A DNA stretch of 64,000 bases from the NCBI RefSeq assembly GCF_028554725.1, contig NC_071670.1, forward strand, positions 49,362,501-49,426,500, given 5' to 3'. Origin of the DNA: Zeugodacus cucurbitae (Eukaryota > Arthropoda > Insecta > Diptera > Tephritidae). Of the stretch, positions 35,314 through 48,897 are shown piece after piece. The translations under genes and the position numbers were made by a program. Position 1 is the first letter of the stretch. Every line of letters begins with the position of its first letter. The notes below the pieces were generated by a model, which ran no database searches, was not told the DNA's origin, and was given only the letters and a program-made list of their open reading frames with translations.

Positions 35314-37454
35314 GGAAAAGCCGAATTAACTGCGTGGTTGTTCGTAAAAAACTTACCATCTGAAAAAGAATGGGTTATAGGATTGCTAAATATTTATAAT
35401 TTTCGCTTCTCTTCCTAACCTCATTACACGCATTTATCTGATAATTAAAAACACCACTCAACCACATTTCACAAAGAAAATACATATTTTTTATTTATTA
35501 ATGCAACACTTTTAACCTCAATAATACTACGTCATTCTGAATAATCTCTTTGCATTTCCGCTAACCATTTAGCACACTTTTTTAAAAGTTATTCCCCCTT
35601 TTTTATTATTCCCTCTTTTCAATTATCGTGTGTTAAATTCACACTTTTTAATGCGCTGCTTAATTTAATTATAACACAATCTTAATGATCATAATACAAA
35701 AGGTGTTGACAACTTTTGTTCCTGTTGACAATTCACTTATTTAATTTTTTAATGGAATTTTACCGATTACGTGCTTTTGGGTTCAATACTTTCTTCTTTT
35801 ATTTGTCAAAATGAAGCAGGTGGACAGTTTATTATTTTTTATATGAGAATATGTTAAGTTCAATTAAATTGAAGATTCGGCACGGTAGGCCATATAATTA
35901 CAGATCCTTCAAATGTTTTTACTCTGACTATCAATTTTGTATGACGTCTTCCACACAACCAAAAATTATTCTTTCTTTTAACCAAATTTTTTTACTAATC
36001 CTCTTTGGCCGGCTTCATTATACGTTCCTTTAAAAGGTTAGGTATATGTATATCAAACATATTTAAACAGTATTTTGTAAAATTTTTATTAAAAAAGCTT
36101 TACAACTGTTCAAAAAAACTCAATTTTTTATGTCGGTGGGCACGATGACTTAAAAATTTGAGTTTTGAGAAAAGCTTTCAATTAAAGTTTTATATTGAAA
36201 TTAACGTAGTCTGATGGGCAGAACTTTCGAAAGGTCTAACTATTAGAATTTTACTCGGATATATTTGATAGTTTTGGGGAATATATTAATCATTTTATAC
36301 TATTTAATAAGTTAAACATTCTGAAAATTTCAAACCCACCTAACTCCTAATACCGATATAAACAATTGTTATATCTATGTATCAGAGAACAAAGATTTTC
36401 TTCGTCAAAGGATGTATATTCTAGTGGTAACATCAGCGTTTTGGTTCGTGAGAAATGATATTAGCTATTCATTTCATATTATTCAATTCGCCACTGATTT
36501 CTGATTTTGTCTCCATTATAAATTACGCTTCCTTTAATTGGCACTATAAATTATTAATCCTTATTCGACTCAAAAGTTTTGAGTATTAAAGATACATTAA
36601 ATGGCTGTTGAATTGTAAACTTCTCCAACTCCTACTTAAATTATCTTTGGTCTGAGGTCAGATGTTTGTCGCACTATTCTGTATTTTTTTCTATATAATA
36701 TATTATTTCATCCCCACCTACTACTTCTTAATTTAACGTTTGCAAGAATGTTAAATATTTCATTCTGACTTCTCTCTCCCTCTCCATTTTCTATAAATCA
36801 TTTATAAATTATCAAATAGCTCATTAATATTTATTGAATAAATAAATATGTATAATTCTATTCACTTTCATGAAGATATAAACTTCGTAAGTTTTTTTTA
36901 CTCTAAAGCGTTTAAACATCACACTTCAGAATTCATTGCACAATTTTCTAACACCTAGGTTCAAATTGTTTTAATAAGCTCAAACTATTTCTAAATGTTT
37001 GTTTGCAAATTGAATTAGCCAATTTTTGAAGTGTTGTCATTTATCACTTTGGCACTTTTTAACTCAATTAACTTCTCTATTGAATTATAGTAATTTGCGT
37101 ACCGAAATATCTTCTTATTGTGCACATGTATACGTAAATTTCTCAAAAATCGGTATTAAATTTATCAGAGGAAGCTTATTTTTTTGCCAAATTAAAGACA
37201 AAATAAAACCTTCCTTAACTGCTGAATCTACTTCTTGCCTAGTACACTTTTACAATGGGCAACTGGGCTAATAAATTTAAATACTAATATCATTTGCGCG
37301 ATACAAATATTGATGACATTGAAAGTCAGTACCTATAAATTAATTTAATAGCATACATAAAAGATTCTCGTTTTATCGAAAAAGGTTATCAAACTGTGTA
37401 GAAATTCAATTCTCCTATTCAAACGTTAGTCATATAATTTCCAAATCGTGACAA
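35314..37454. other. Gene-free AT-rich stretch
   Basis: No gene and no clear repeat recognised. Frames are 60-81 codons with no domain. Confidence 0.5.
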
Positions 37455-38215
37455 GGTATGAGGGGCTAAGTTTATTTAATTCTATTAACAGACAATTCGT
37501 TCCGTATATTTGGCATAAAGTCCACTAAATTGTCGAAAATATTTATACATATATTATATATGGATGCTGGGATAATTTGTGGGCAGACTTCTACTATTTT
37601 TGCTATCAAGCTTCAAGATATCCGAGATTTTACGTTCACTTAATTTTAATTTTGAGTAAAATGCGTCAAATAATAACCGATATACATATATGGTATAAAG
37701 TCCACCGTATGTGAGGTATATGGGAGCAGGAGAAAGTGTAGAATGTATTATAGTATCAGTATAGATTTTGTCCATTTTTGGCACACTTCTCTTTTTTATT
37801 TCTTTAGAGTATCTGAGAGATTTATACGATATTTTCGAAAAAAAAATCGCCACAATCTCTGCGGTTCTCATGTTCGAACACTGGGGACCTGAAATGCTAA
37901 AGTTCGATTTCGGTGATGTTTAGACGGGCAATGTCACGTTAAAAATGCAGTTTTTTGCAAAGTTATGTTTCGCTACCTCCACTGGTGCTTAATCTACATA
38001 TTGTAACGTGAAGGAATCAGATGGACTTAAAAATTGTGGCTTAAGAAAAGTAGGCGTGGTTGTGAACCGATTTAGCTTTAGGATAAAAACGGGTTATGAA
38101 CCGATTATGAACCGAATTTGTTATACCAATCTTAATGCAGATTTTCTGGTGTTTTTCTTTCCGAATTAAAGCACTTTTAGAAGTTTACAACATAACTTTG
38201 GTTCGGTTATAAAAA
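37455..38215 (+). mobile_element. Old DINE copy
   Basis: The order of segments follows the intact copies: gggctaagtt, a stretch with ataaagtccac and ggtatatgggag, tgaaggaatcagatgg, GTAGGCGTGGTTGTGAACCG, then aattaaagcacttttagaag. Both termini and the GACR tract are gone. The 105-codon minus frame at 37554-37871 lies wholly inside it and is not a gene. Confidence 0.6.
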
Positions 38216-39566
38216 ATGTAATATGTTATTATAATAGAGAAATACAAATATAAAGAAAAAAGTCAATGCTTTATCAAGCTAACCACGCATTGCAAACCAA
38301 TTAATATTTACAATCGAATATGTGCTCGAACTAATCGATTTTATGTGTGCTAACAGTACTTTTACACTTGAACAAACACATTTGCATTTGAATTTTCGGC
38401 TTTTCTTTCGAAACAGGTCAGCCACTACGACGAACTACGTTTATTCTTTAGCCATTTGCATATGATCATTAATTAAAAGCCATTTTTATGCCATATAAAA
38501 AGCAACAAGTTGAGCGCCCAGTTTTTTTGGTAGAAAGACAAGCAAAGCATACTAGTAGTGATCTTTGCATTCATATGCAAATGCAGGTATATAAATTAAC
38601 GGCAAACTTTTCAATATTCTCTGTATTCATATACATATATTTCTCTTCTTTAACTATATATATGTATAAGTGTGTGTCTGTATGGAAATGTGTGGAGGAT
38701 TAAGCATTAAATACAAATATTTAAATTGAATTCGATTAATATCGGCATTAGAGCGCTTTAATATCTGTATATTTATGAATGCAGGTGCCACAATACAAGT
38801 TTGTAAATATGTTGGCATATGAAATTCATATAACAAGTTGTTCAAACAACGCTTTGTATTGGCTCACTTGCTTGTATAGTAATATAACGCAGGCGTTTAA
38901 TCGCCTCATTAGCGCGTTTTTGTTATCTCTTTTGCTTATTTAAGTTTTGTAAAATTGTTCCTTTATTTCCTTTTATTTCGCATTTCGATTTTTGTACAAA
39001 TTTGTTTAGTACAGGTGTTGTAAGGTGCCAACAATTCGTTGTGTGGGGTTAAACACCACTGCTCGCTATTTGTTTAGCGCAAGCGAGTTGTAATTCGCAT
39101 GTAAATGCATACAAAAGCACTTATATCTTGCATTTCTTACGCCGAACGTGTTTCTATTATTAGCATACAAATGTTGCACGTTGGTAAGCGAAAAGCATTT
39201 GCATTTACATTTGTAAATTTGACCGGCGTTTGTGGCTATTAGCACTTTGGCAATTGCTTGTGCCGCCGCAATTGTCATTGCGTATGTGCTCATCAATTAG
39301 TGTTTGTGTACTCGTACTCGTACTAGTCACTCAAATGCACGCTCATTTATGTAAATGTTGTTGTACGCGGCTTGTTTAAGTTTTTAGTGGTGAAAGCTAG
39401 TCAACTAGCGTTACAATGCAAAATGGCGCAAGTTCGTAAAGATTTTTATTGGCAAATACAATGTACTGCTGCACCGCAGCCCAGGTTAACATAAGAAACC
39501 AAAATTTCTTTCAATTTAGAAGAGAAAAAAATCATCAAGACCTTCGTTATCCAATTTTAAATTAAA
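38216..39566. other. Gene-free stretch
   Basis: Nothing supportable. A TATA/ATGT-rich run lies at 38620-38675. GC content is normal and no conserved frame is present. Confidence 0.5.
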
Positions 39567-40551
39567 CAAGCAAGGAAGGGCTAAGTTCGGGTGTAACCGA
39601 ACATTTTATACTCTTGCAATTTATATATTTAACTTTATTTATATTATATAATACACAATTTGACCCACATATTCGTCGATTCAGATCGACTTCAAAGTTC
39701 TGGTATATAGGAAGTAGGCGTGGTTGTGAAACGATGTGGCCTATTTTCACAACATATCATTGGGATGAAAGGAAACTATTACAAACCAAGTTTCATTGAA
39801 ATCGGTTCCTGAGATATGTTTTTTTACCCATAAGTGGGCGACGCCACGCCCATTTTTCATTTTGTAAAAAAATCTGAGTGCAGCTTCCACCTGCCATTTC
39901 TAATGTGAAATTTAGAGTTTCTGACGTTTTTCGTTAGTGAGTTAACCCACTTTTAGTAATTTTCAACCTAACCTTTGTATGGTAGGTGGGCGTGGTTATT
40001 ATCCGATTTCTTTCATTTTTGGACTGTATTAGGAAGTGGCTAAAAAAAACGACTGCAGAAAGTTTGGTTTATATAGCTCTATTGGTTTGCGAGATATGTA
40101 CAAAAAACTTAGTAGGGGGCGGGCCACGCCCACTTTTCCAAAAAAAATTACATCCAAATGTGCCCCTCCCTAATGGGATCCTGTGTTCCAAATTTCATTT
40201 TCATAACTTTATTTATTAATGATTAGTTATTACACTGTATAGGTTTTCGGTTTTCGCCATTTTGTGGGCGTGTCAGTGGACCGATTTTGCCCATTTTCGA
40301 AAGAAACCTCCTCAGGGTGCTAAGGAACATGTGTTCCAAGATAAGATATCTTAATTTTTACTCAAGTTATCGCTTGCACGGACAGACGGACAGACGGACG
40401 GACAGACATCCGGATTTCAAATCCACTCGTCATCCTGATCATTTATGTATATATAACCCCATATCTAACTCTTATATTTCTTGGTGACACAAACAACCGT
40501 TATGTGAACAAAACTATAATACTCTGTGCAACAGGTTGCGAGAGTATAAAA
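39567..40551 (+). mobile_element. DINE-1/Helentron-like element, copy 5 (mosaic, internally deleted)
   Basis: Both termini are present, including GGTTGCGAGAGTATAAAA at the right and a long GACR tract at 40378-40405. The left part (to about 39800) matches the short subfamily (copies 2, 6 and 8). The right part matches the long one (gcgacgccacgccc, gttagtgagttaac). Compared with copy 6, about 260 bp is missing after acccacatattcgtc. Confidence 0.85.
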
Positions 40552-40759
40552 AAATGACGAAATTTAAAATAATTCTTTCAATCGACTTATGGTTGTAAAC
40601 CTCCAAACCTCGTTTCGATACTTACCAAAATTTTGTGTATAAGAGAAGACGTTAACAGACCTCTCCCTTAGCAGATAAGTCCATTTTGGATAGCTAAGCG
40701 GTAATAGATTCATTGGAGTCATCGGAAAGTCTCATGACATAAGAGAATTCTAACTTCAT
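40552..40759. other. Short gap without gene
   Basis: No feature is seen between the DINE copy and the LINE fragment. Confidence 0.5.
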
Positions 40760-41260
40760 CATCATGAATTTGGCACTACAACCGGGTGTCGGTTTTGGTC
40801 CCGTTCATAAGCCTTCGCCAGTCGTCTCTGCACTGCGAACGACAGCGCATTACAGCAATTGGGGATTTCAAGCTTAGGTACTCATCCACTTGATCCCCCC
40901 ACCTGAGTTTCGGTCGACCTTTTCTTCCATTGGGGCGATATGGCGAAGCCCAAGATTTCTTGGTTGACGTGGTTGTTGGAGTTTATGCTGGATCCTAGAT
41001 AGACGAAGTCATTTACTACCTCGTAGTAGTAATTGTCAACAGTGACGTGGTCTCCTAACCGCTGAGATCCATTGCATGATGACAGGAGGTACTTCGTTTT
41101 GCCCTCGTTCACTACTAGACCCATTTGCTTCGCTTCTTTTTCCAGGCAGCCGATATCTTCGGCATAGGCCAATAACTGGTGACTCCTGAAAAATAGTGCC
41201 AGTACGATTATGATCTGCAGCTCGAATTATCTTCTTAAGTATTAGGTTAAAGAGACCTCT
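40760..41260 (-). mobile_element. Non-LTR retrotransposon fragment (RT palm/thumb segment joined to 3' UTR)
   Basis: The minus strand encodes YAEDIGCLEKEAKQMGLVVN and EGKTKYLLSS, then VNDFVYLGSSIN, which follow the YADD-equivalent region of an RTE/R1-like RT. The RT then jumps directly to ISPQWKKRSTETQVGG and to a 3' UTR with ttggcactacaaccgg on the plus strand. Much of the RT C-terminus seen at 34668-35313 is therefore deleted here. Inactive. Confidence 0.65.
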
Positions 41261-41699
41261 AAATTACTTTAGGACTATACTTAGTATACTCCTACCTTAG
41301 GCAAAAGTGAATTCATCTCGTATGAGTAATCTTGTGTAACCTTCCCACATCCCAAAAAACTAGGCATACAGAAAGGATGGTATTCAAAAAAAAGCATGCA
41401 CTCATGTTGAAAAACGTTGGAACCTTACCATCGCTCTTCCTTCATCCTCTTCCGGTTGAAATGGGACACTTTGAACGACGTATAATCTCTAATCTAAGGA
41501 GAAGAATCATAATAACGTGCGATCAATTAATTGCGAGCACTTCCTCTAGACATTTTTTCGACCTCACCTTATATGGGGTATTTTGTGCAGTTCAAAGTGG
41601 TTATATCTTAAAAGTGAGGTTAAAGTTCCATTTTTTAGATATGTTTGTGCTTCAAGTAAATCTTTTTTAGCAAAAGCTATTTGTATTGAAAATCTTGTA

Positions 41700-42100
41700 C
41701 CTAGGTTAGATTAGGTTGGGTTCAATGGCTGTTCACCACCGAAGGAAACACACTTAGACTAGTAGAACAGTACTTTGTGATGCCAAAAATGTACGCCCTC
41801 ATTTAAAATTATAGAATCGACAAAGCGCCTAGAACCTACCACAAATCTACAGAGATTTTTTTACTCCTATATCGGCTAATTCGCGAGGATGCACAAAAAA
41901 GTGAGATCTAAGAAACATTTGCCTAGTTTTCGCAAAGACGGGGCATTACAAAAATAAATGTTGGGAATATTCTACCTCATCCTCTTCCAAGCAGCTTCTG
42001 TAGCTAGCGTCCGGCGTTTAGTTTGACCGCTTATGGGACAATGTTAGAACCCCTATGACTAGGGAAAGATTGAGCTTACTCAGGTTGAAGAGTTCTCCAG
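41700..42100 (-). mobile_element. Decayed LINE 3' fragment with zinc-knuckle motif
   Basis: The minus strand reads CRSCLEEDEVEYSQHLFL, a stop, then CPVFAKTRQMF (about 41920-42010). This matches the C-x2-C-x-E...H...C pattern after RNase H in I/Jockey-type LINEs. Downstream, the plus-strand ttaggttagattaggttgggt (41704-41724) is the common antisense 3' end of such elements. Stops make it a relic. Confidence 0.5.
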
Positions 42101-45100
42101 GGCTCTTGCGATTTTCATTTTGCAAGCTTTGGTGCTTTAATCTTTAGTTTTACCCAATATAATTCTATCACATCCTGGCGAAATTTCATTGTATTAATCG
42201 AGGTAACTATTCTATTACATGATCTCATCTCAATATCAAAAATCAAATATTCGAATTAGGGTTTTTCACCATCGATCATATCCGTGGTTATCCGTTTCCA
42301 AACTAATAATTTTTTTCAAGAGAATCAAAGCCTTCAAAAAGCTACGACTGTTAAAACTACTAACCATATTTCCAGAAGTCTAAACTGTGTCAGGGGCGCT
42401 ATTTCCATTATTGTCTTTCACTTTATATATTAGTCCATCTGAAGCCATATTCGTAGAAGTAAAGACTATAATGTTGGTTTGAGAACATTGCTCACTACAG
42501 TTAGCACTTAACTTCACTCTCTCATCTACTGATATCAATTTGAAAAAGATAATGTCCAAACACTGTGCCCCGCATCTGCCATTTAGGTTTCCACATCAGT
42601 TAAGCTCTAAACGGCTGCTTTGCCTCATATGTACATATGAGTATTCCTGTGTGGCGAATTGCCACTATTTTATGGCTTGCAACACCAAATTAGCTGCAGC
42701 ATGCCAACAACACAACGGCGCATACCAGTTTGCAGATCTACCATAAACTAATTTAAATTAAGAGCGAGCGAGTAAAATTGCAAAGTCAAAAGTTGCCGCG
42801 AAGTTGTTAAAAACGAAATATACAAATCAAAGTTGAAAGCCAATATTGTACAATATGTGGACCGACTAATTTCTTAAATACATTTTTTTAGCAACAAAAA
42901 GTAATTAGACAAGTTTAAGGTTGATTACTTTTATGAATGTTGAACGCAAAAACTTTTTCAATACTGAAATTCGTTCAAATAATAAATAAATTTGCATATA
43001 TACATTAGAGTGGGGAAAATTGTATTATAATAAAAATCTGAATTAAAATCTTAATTTTAGAATCAAAATAAAAATTTGTAATGAATTAATTAAAAAAGTA
43101 TAGTTTCTACTAATCCATATTTATTCTTTACTTGCTTATCCTGAACGCTGTGACTTAAGCTAGTTGCTTGCTCGATTCGCCATGCTCCAAATTTTTACGC
43201 AACAAAAGTTCGTTCTTCGCGAAGCTCATTGATTGAAAGAGACACCTTCCGCTATAGTCTGCTGTCCATTTACAATGGTAACATCACTTCTTTAATGAAT
43301 TTATGAACGTGTGGAACGGCCGGTGAAACACTCAGATCCTTCCACACTATAATAAATATGTTAATTAATATATGAGCTGTCCTAATGCACCGTACCGATA
43401 CCGACTTGTATTCACAACGAGTATATGTCTATATATGCATAGTCTTCCCATATCTCGTATATATATATTGTTGCATGCGACATTTACCGGCGGCTGCTAA
43501 GTGTCTGCTTTTAGTATTGTTGCCATTTCAGCTTCCATGCCGAGAGATTTGCACTTTGTGGCTTCAAGTTGCCGGGCTGCGCTTGCTTGTTCTTGTGTCT
43601 CTGCGGCTTTTGTTGCTGGTATTTTGTAGCGCTATCGCTTCTTTCTTTCAAACTTTTTACAACTTTTTGTCTCCAACTGCCATTTTATTTTGAGCTTTTT
43701 GTTTTGTGATGCTGCTGCTGCTGCTGCTGTTGGTGGTGGCTAGTAGATACTCGACTCGTTCAGCATAATTCATGTCCACATGCGGTGAAGTGTCGTTGTT
43801 GCTGTTGTCGCCGTGGCGATGTCGCAAGTCATCCCGAGTTTCAAGTCACTAAACCGAGCTCGGGTCGTAACCGCAACGCAAGGAGACCAAAGCAGCCGCA
43901 GACTTGACTTGGCTTACGACTTTTTCTCGTATAAATTTCCAGCTTTGTTCTAACACATACTCATCTACTATATGTATGTATATACAAGTACACTACAGCA
44001 TTTAATGCTTTTTTGTTCGATCTGCGGCATTCCATATCTGCTGCATTTGCGTTGCCATCCACAAAAGCCGCCACAGCGACTTGTCGCTCTTGTATGGCTG
44101 CGCCTCTTTCAAGATCAACAATCCGCTTTAGCAACAATGCTGTGCAGTGTTCGGTGCTCCTGCCCCTCCTTGACATGCTCTTCGCGCTGCCACAAACGTT
44201 TTGGTATTCATCTCAAATCGCGCTTGGATGATTCAGTGTGTTCTTGCGTTGTGGCACGGCGTGGCTGCGATCAATTTGAATAACAGTCCTTCTTGTTGTA
44301 TGCTGCACGAAATATTTCTCTTTCTTTCTTTATTTGCTTTCATTGCTGCCATTGTTGTTGTTGTTGTTGTTGTTAATGCGGCTTGTATAATTCCACTTTT
44401 CGCGTGTCTTAATCTGATTGCTTCTCATTAAAGCTGGTAACCAAAAAAAAAAACACAAAAACAACACTCAGAATCTGCAGAAACAAGCAGTCTGTATCGA
44501 CAAATGCGTAAGATTGTGAAATACTTGACTTTGTGAAGCTCGTTCGTGTTTTTGTTTTATTTTTATTTTTTGATGATCTTGGTTTAAATCCGAGTTCACA
44601 TGCCACTTGGGGGGTAAAAATTTGCGAAAAGAATTTGCATCGATTTATTTTAATTCCTTGGCTGTACAGCAAGTTGTTGTGGTATAATTAGTTCGTTTGG
44701 AATTTGAGAAGAGATATGAATATTAAGCTATATGTACTCAAAATCTGTTAAATGTTTTTAAGAAACAAAGATTCTTCCTAATTTTTCAGATTTTTTTTTT
44801 TCTGTTTTGAAACAAAATCTGTCCGATCCAACTAGTCCAATAACATACAAGTGGTAATTAACGGATTTTATTCAACTAAATTAATCACTATTGTTATATT
44901 CGATTACGAAGATACTTATTACCGGTGAACTCACTATAGGTAGGTCTAATACCTATCCCTTGGAGGTATTAATTTTCATGAATTACTAACATAGACTCAA
45001 ATTTCTTCGGGATCGTGCCATGTTGTGTTAGACCTTGGACGAATAAATTTCCAGTGTAAAGCATAATTTGAAGGACTTAACTACTTAACTACCTCTTAAT

Positions 45101-45149
45101 TTTTCACGAGTTAATTCGATATTGTTATTGTAAGTGGTCATTGGACTTC
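42101..45149. other. Gene-free stretch with simple repeats
   Basis: No gene is supported. A CTG run (7 units) lies at 43710-43731 and a GTT run at 44353-44374. On the minus strand 43700-43930 reads as CAG/CAACAG-rich leader-like sequence. Its longest ATG frame is about 39 codons. The frames at 43385-44431 overlap each other in several phases and look accidental. Confidence 0.4.
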
Positions 45150-45710
45150 ATGAAGATCCTTGAATCTTGGCGGACTGATTTCTTCCTACTGTTTTTCATA
45201 CCATTTCCCTATTTCATATAGCTTAAGACAGGCCAATACTCCATTGTCCTCTTGCTTTCCAGCCCTGGATCTATGGACTGCTCTAGAGCTCGGTAAGCGT
45301 TGGTAAAAAAGAAAACTCCTGCAAAACTATGAGATCCTTCTGGCCTAGAGTCAAACGCTTTTTGCTATTTGCTCAAAGAGTTGAGCTCTACGGGTACTTT
45401 TAGGCAAGTAGTGCTCTACATTTGACTCTGGACGAGAATCAGAGGTTTATCTTGCCGCAATGATAGGGATTCTTATTGAATTTTTTGCTCAATGGGCGTG
45501 CATACGATGAGGCTAAAAATCCTGTCGGACGCAAATTGCCAAAACTGTATGGGCGAATTGAAAGTATCTAGTTACTTTATCCCTCACTGTTTATCTTTCG
45601 CAAGGCAACTAGAAATATCTCGCTTCAACAATTTGTGACAGACTCAAAACGCTCCGTCGATGTATAAAGTGTATTGCACGATCCATATTTAGGAGTTCTA
45701 ACCTAATTCT
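45150..45710 (+). mobile_element. Heavily decayed LINE fragment
   Basis: The plus strand contains broken segments resembling an RNase H to zinc-knuckle region: VLLGK...CSTFDSG...EVYLAAMIGI near 45390-45475, then KILSDANCQNCMGELKV and HCLSFARQLEI near 45505-45620. Many stops and frame changes. The call rests on motif order only. Confidence 0.3.
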
Positions 45711-46469
45711 ACTGACTTTTTCTTATAAGATGAAAATGAAAAAAATTGTCAATTGTTCTTTGATCAGTATTTTTTTATGAAAGAGCCACACAAACTCTGA
45801 ATGAATGAAATTGTATAGTAAAATTTTACAAAAAGATCATTTTCATTCACTCATTTTTTTAATTGCATAGCTCATTAGTGACTGCCTACTAAAACTTACA
45901 CATACAACATGCTTATACACTTTCAGCTCTTATTTTTTTCGTAAGTTTTTATTTTTTTTTTTTCACATAATTTCTGTTGTGTTTTTTTTTTCATTCGAGA
46001 AGACGTTGAAATTGTTGATATTATCTCTTAAATTTATGGCCTGCAGTAAACTAATTTTTTAAATTTATTTTATGCTTTAAATTCGTACTTTTTTCGAAAA
46101 GCTTGGAGTATGGTTGTGTACTGAATTCTCAGACAATTCTCTGTGCTTTAATGTGTTGCAAGGCTAATAAATCATTTCGAAAGCAAAGTGGATAGAAGTG
46201 AAATACAGCTTCTTGTGGTACGATAGATTTATATATGTATGTAGATATATAGTTAAGTGAGAGTATTCGTTTCTGTGATATATCCGAAGGTGAATAAATG
46301 TCAAATATATCAAACGAGCGATAGTGAGAGAGTGAGAATGTAATTCCGATTAGGAAAGTGCCAAAAACAACAATGACATTTTTACAATTATAATTAAATT
46401 ATTGTTTTGCTTCTACAAGGATAACCAAGACTATTCAATATAATATAAATGACAGAATTAGCCTTCTGA
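45711..46469. other. Gene-free stretch
   Basis: T-rich tracts at 45930-45990 and no gene seen. Confidence 0.5.
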
Positions 46470-47675
46470 TTATACTCTCGCAACAAATGTTGGTAAAGAG
46501 AGTATTATAGTTTTGTTCACATAACGGTTGTTTGTAACACCCAAAACTAAACGAGTTAGATATAGGGTTATATATACCAAAGTGATCAGGGTGAAAAGTG
46601 GAGTTCAAATCCGAATGTCTGTCTGTCCGTCCGTCTGTGCAAGCTGTAACTTGAGTAAAAATTAAGATATCTTGATGAAACTTGGCACACTTATTTCTTG
46701 GCACCATAGGAAGGTTGCTTTCGAGCAAAATGAGCAAAATCGGACCACTGTCACGCCCACAAAATGGCGAAAACCGAAAACACATAAAGTGCCATAACTA
46801 AGCCATAAATAAAGCTATGGAAATAAAATTTGGTATGAAGGATCGCACTATGAAGGGGCATATTTGGATGTAATTTTTTTGGGGAAGTGAGCGTGGCCCC
46901 GCCCCCTACTAAGTTTTTTGTACATATCTCGCAAACCAATAGAGCTATATAAACCAAACTTTCTGCAGTCGTTTTTTTTAGCCACTTCCTAATACAGTCC
47001 AAAAATGAAAGAAATCGGATAATAACCACGCCCACCTCCCAAACAAAAGTTAGGTTGAAAATTACTAAAAGTAGGTTAACTCACTAACGAAAAACGTCAC
47101 AAACACTAAATTTCACATAAGAAATGGCAGATGGAAGCTGCACTCAGATTTTTATACAAAATGGAAAAGGGGCGTGGCGTCGCCCACTTATGGGTCAAAC
47201 ACCATATCTCAGGAACTACTCGACCGATTTCAATGAAACTTGGTTTGTAATAGTTTCCTTACATCCCAATGATATGTTGTGAAAATAGGCCAAATCGCTT
47301 CACAACCACGCCTACTTCCTATATACCAGAACTTTGAAGACGATCTGAATCGTTTACTTTACAATATATAAAGTAAACACTAGTGAAGATATCGGTGCAG
47401 AACTTTGCACAAATATTATGTTAATAGTGTGGCAGCCCCATTCTAAAAATCGCCGAAATCGGACCATGGGTTTTTAAGACTCCATATATCGAACACGAAG
47501 ACCTCGGTGCTTCTAACCTAATATTATGGTTTCCAACTTTCAATGGACTTTATACAATATATATGACGAATATGTGGGTCAAATTGTGTATTATATAGTA
47601 TTAATTAAGTTAAATAAATAAATTGCGAGAGTATAAAATGTTCGGTTACACCCGAACTTAGCCCTTCCTTACTTG
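46470..47675 (-). mobile_element. DINE-1/Helentron-like element, copy 6
   Basis: Complete: TTATACTCTCGCAACAAATG at the left, GTCY tract at 46617-46638, CCACGCCC blocks inside, and GCCCTTCCTTACTTG at the right. The left 230 bp is almost identical to copy 9 (63751-64000), so these two are among the youngest copies. The interior mixes short- and long-subfamily segments, as in copy 5. Confidence 0.85.
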
Positions 47676-47861
47676 TTTTATTATAAGTTTTCTGTTGTTA
47701 CACTCATTCTTAGCCCATAAAACCAAGTCGTCTCTGAGTGACTACTCCAGAGCCACATTCTATCCTCAGATAGTGTGAAGACAGTGTGTAGAAGTCGGCC
47801 AATGCGAAATATTGACCTTTTTTGGTGAACTCCTCAAAATATTTCTTATTTGGTAGAGTAA

Positions 47862-47963
47862 GCCACTATATTGCCAGCAGCCGCAGGATTGTGAACTAAG
47901 CAAATTATATTTCTAGTTAGTTTCCGCGCTAACGTATTCTCTATAAACCGTACATACACTCTA
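47862..47963 (+). repeat. 102-bp direct repeat, left copy
   Basis: It runs from GCCACTATATTGCCAGCAGC to the CATACACTCTA end. It matches 49158-49259 with roughly a dozen differences, in the same orientation. The pair brackets the Harbinger-like segment and the TTTTA array. Confidence 0.8.
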
Positions 47964-48101
47964 AAGTGCCTTGGAGACGATCAAATAATTGCGTCAAACA
48001 ACACATATGTGTTAGTGATGTTCAATCATGTGTTGCCCGCAAACGTTCAAATTAACACGTCAAACATCAGTTTAGTTTTGAGCTCGTAACGAACGGTCAT
48101 C

Positions 48102-48155
48102 ATGTCATCGTCGGATGATGATGATCTATTATTGGCAATTCTTATGAAAAAAAAT
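48102..48155 (+). pseudogene. Possible N-terminus of a PIF/Harbinger-type nuclease, cut off by a TTTTA array
   Basis: An ATG at 48102 opens MSSSDDDDLLLAILMKKN. Short Ser/Asp-rich then Leu-rich starts of this kind (MSSDDE-LLL-) are typical of HARBI1-like nucleases of PIF/Harbinger elements. After about 18 residues the frame runs into the TTTTA array and encodes only a Phe/Tyr/Leu/Ile low-complexity run (72 codons in total). No catalytic domain is present. The identification depends on a short stretch and is tentative. Confidence 0.35.
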
Positions 48156-48897
48156 TCTCAATTTTTTTATTTTTTATATTATTTAGTTTATTTTATTATA
48201 TTTTATTTTACTTTATTTTATTTTATTATTTTAATTTATTTTATTATTTTATTTTATTTTATTTTATTTTATTTCATTTTATTTTATTTTATTTTATTTT
48301 ATTTTTTTTTATTTAATTAATTTATTTTATTTTTATTTAATTTAGTTTATTTATTTTATTTTATTTTAATTTTATTTTATTTTATTTAATTTTATTTTAT
48401 ATTATTTATTTATTTATTTTATCTTATTTTATTTTTTTAATTTTATTTTATTTTATTTAATTTAATTAAATTTATTTATTTTATTTTATTTATTATTTTA
48501 TTTTTTTTATTTTATTTTATTTTATTTTACTCTATTTTATTTTTTTTATTTAATTAATTTATTTTATTTTTATTTTATTTAGTTTATTTATTTTATTTAA
48601 TTTAATTTAATTTAATTTATTTATTTTAATTTATTTAATTTAATTTAATTTAATTTAATTTAATTTATTTTAATTCATTTTAATTAAATTTTATTTTATT
48701 TTATTTATTTATTTATTTTATTTTATTTTTTTTATTTTATTTTATATTATTTTATTTTATTTTTTTTATTTAATTAATTTATTTTATTTTTATTTAATTT
48801 AGTTTATTTATTTTATTTTATTTTTTTATTTTATTTTATTTTATATTATTTATTTATTTATTTTATTTTATTTTATTTTTTATTTTATTTTATTTTT
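48156..48897 (+). repeat. Roughly 740-bp TTTTA/TTTAATT satellite-like array
   Basis: Nearly uninterrupted TTTTA units, with TTTAATTTAA patches at about 48599-48675. Larger segments (for example a ttttttttatttaattaatttattttatttttattt unit near 48303, 48541 and 48766) recur about every 225-240 bp. This suggests a higher-order duplication on top of the pentamer. Confidence 0.9.

Noticed and set aside
37554..37871. 105-codon minus frame
   Set aside because: It lies wholly inside an old DINE copy and its residues follow that repeat.
43385..44431. Several overlapping frames of 70-103 codons
   Set aside because: Three or more phases and both strands are open at once over CTG/GTT-rich sequence, which is typical of composition and not of coding.
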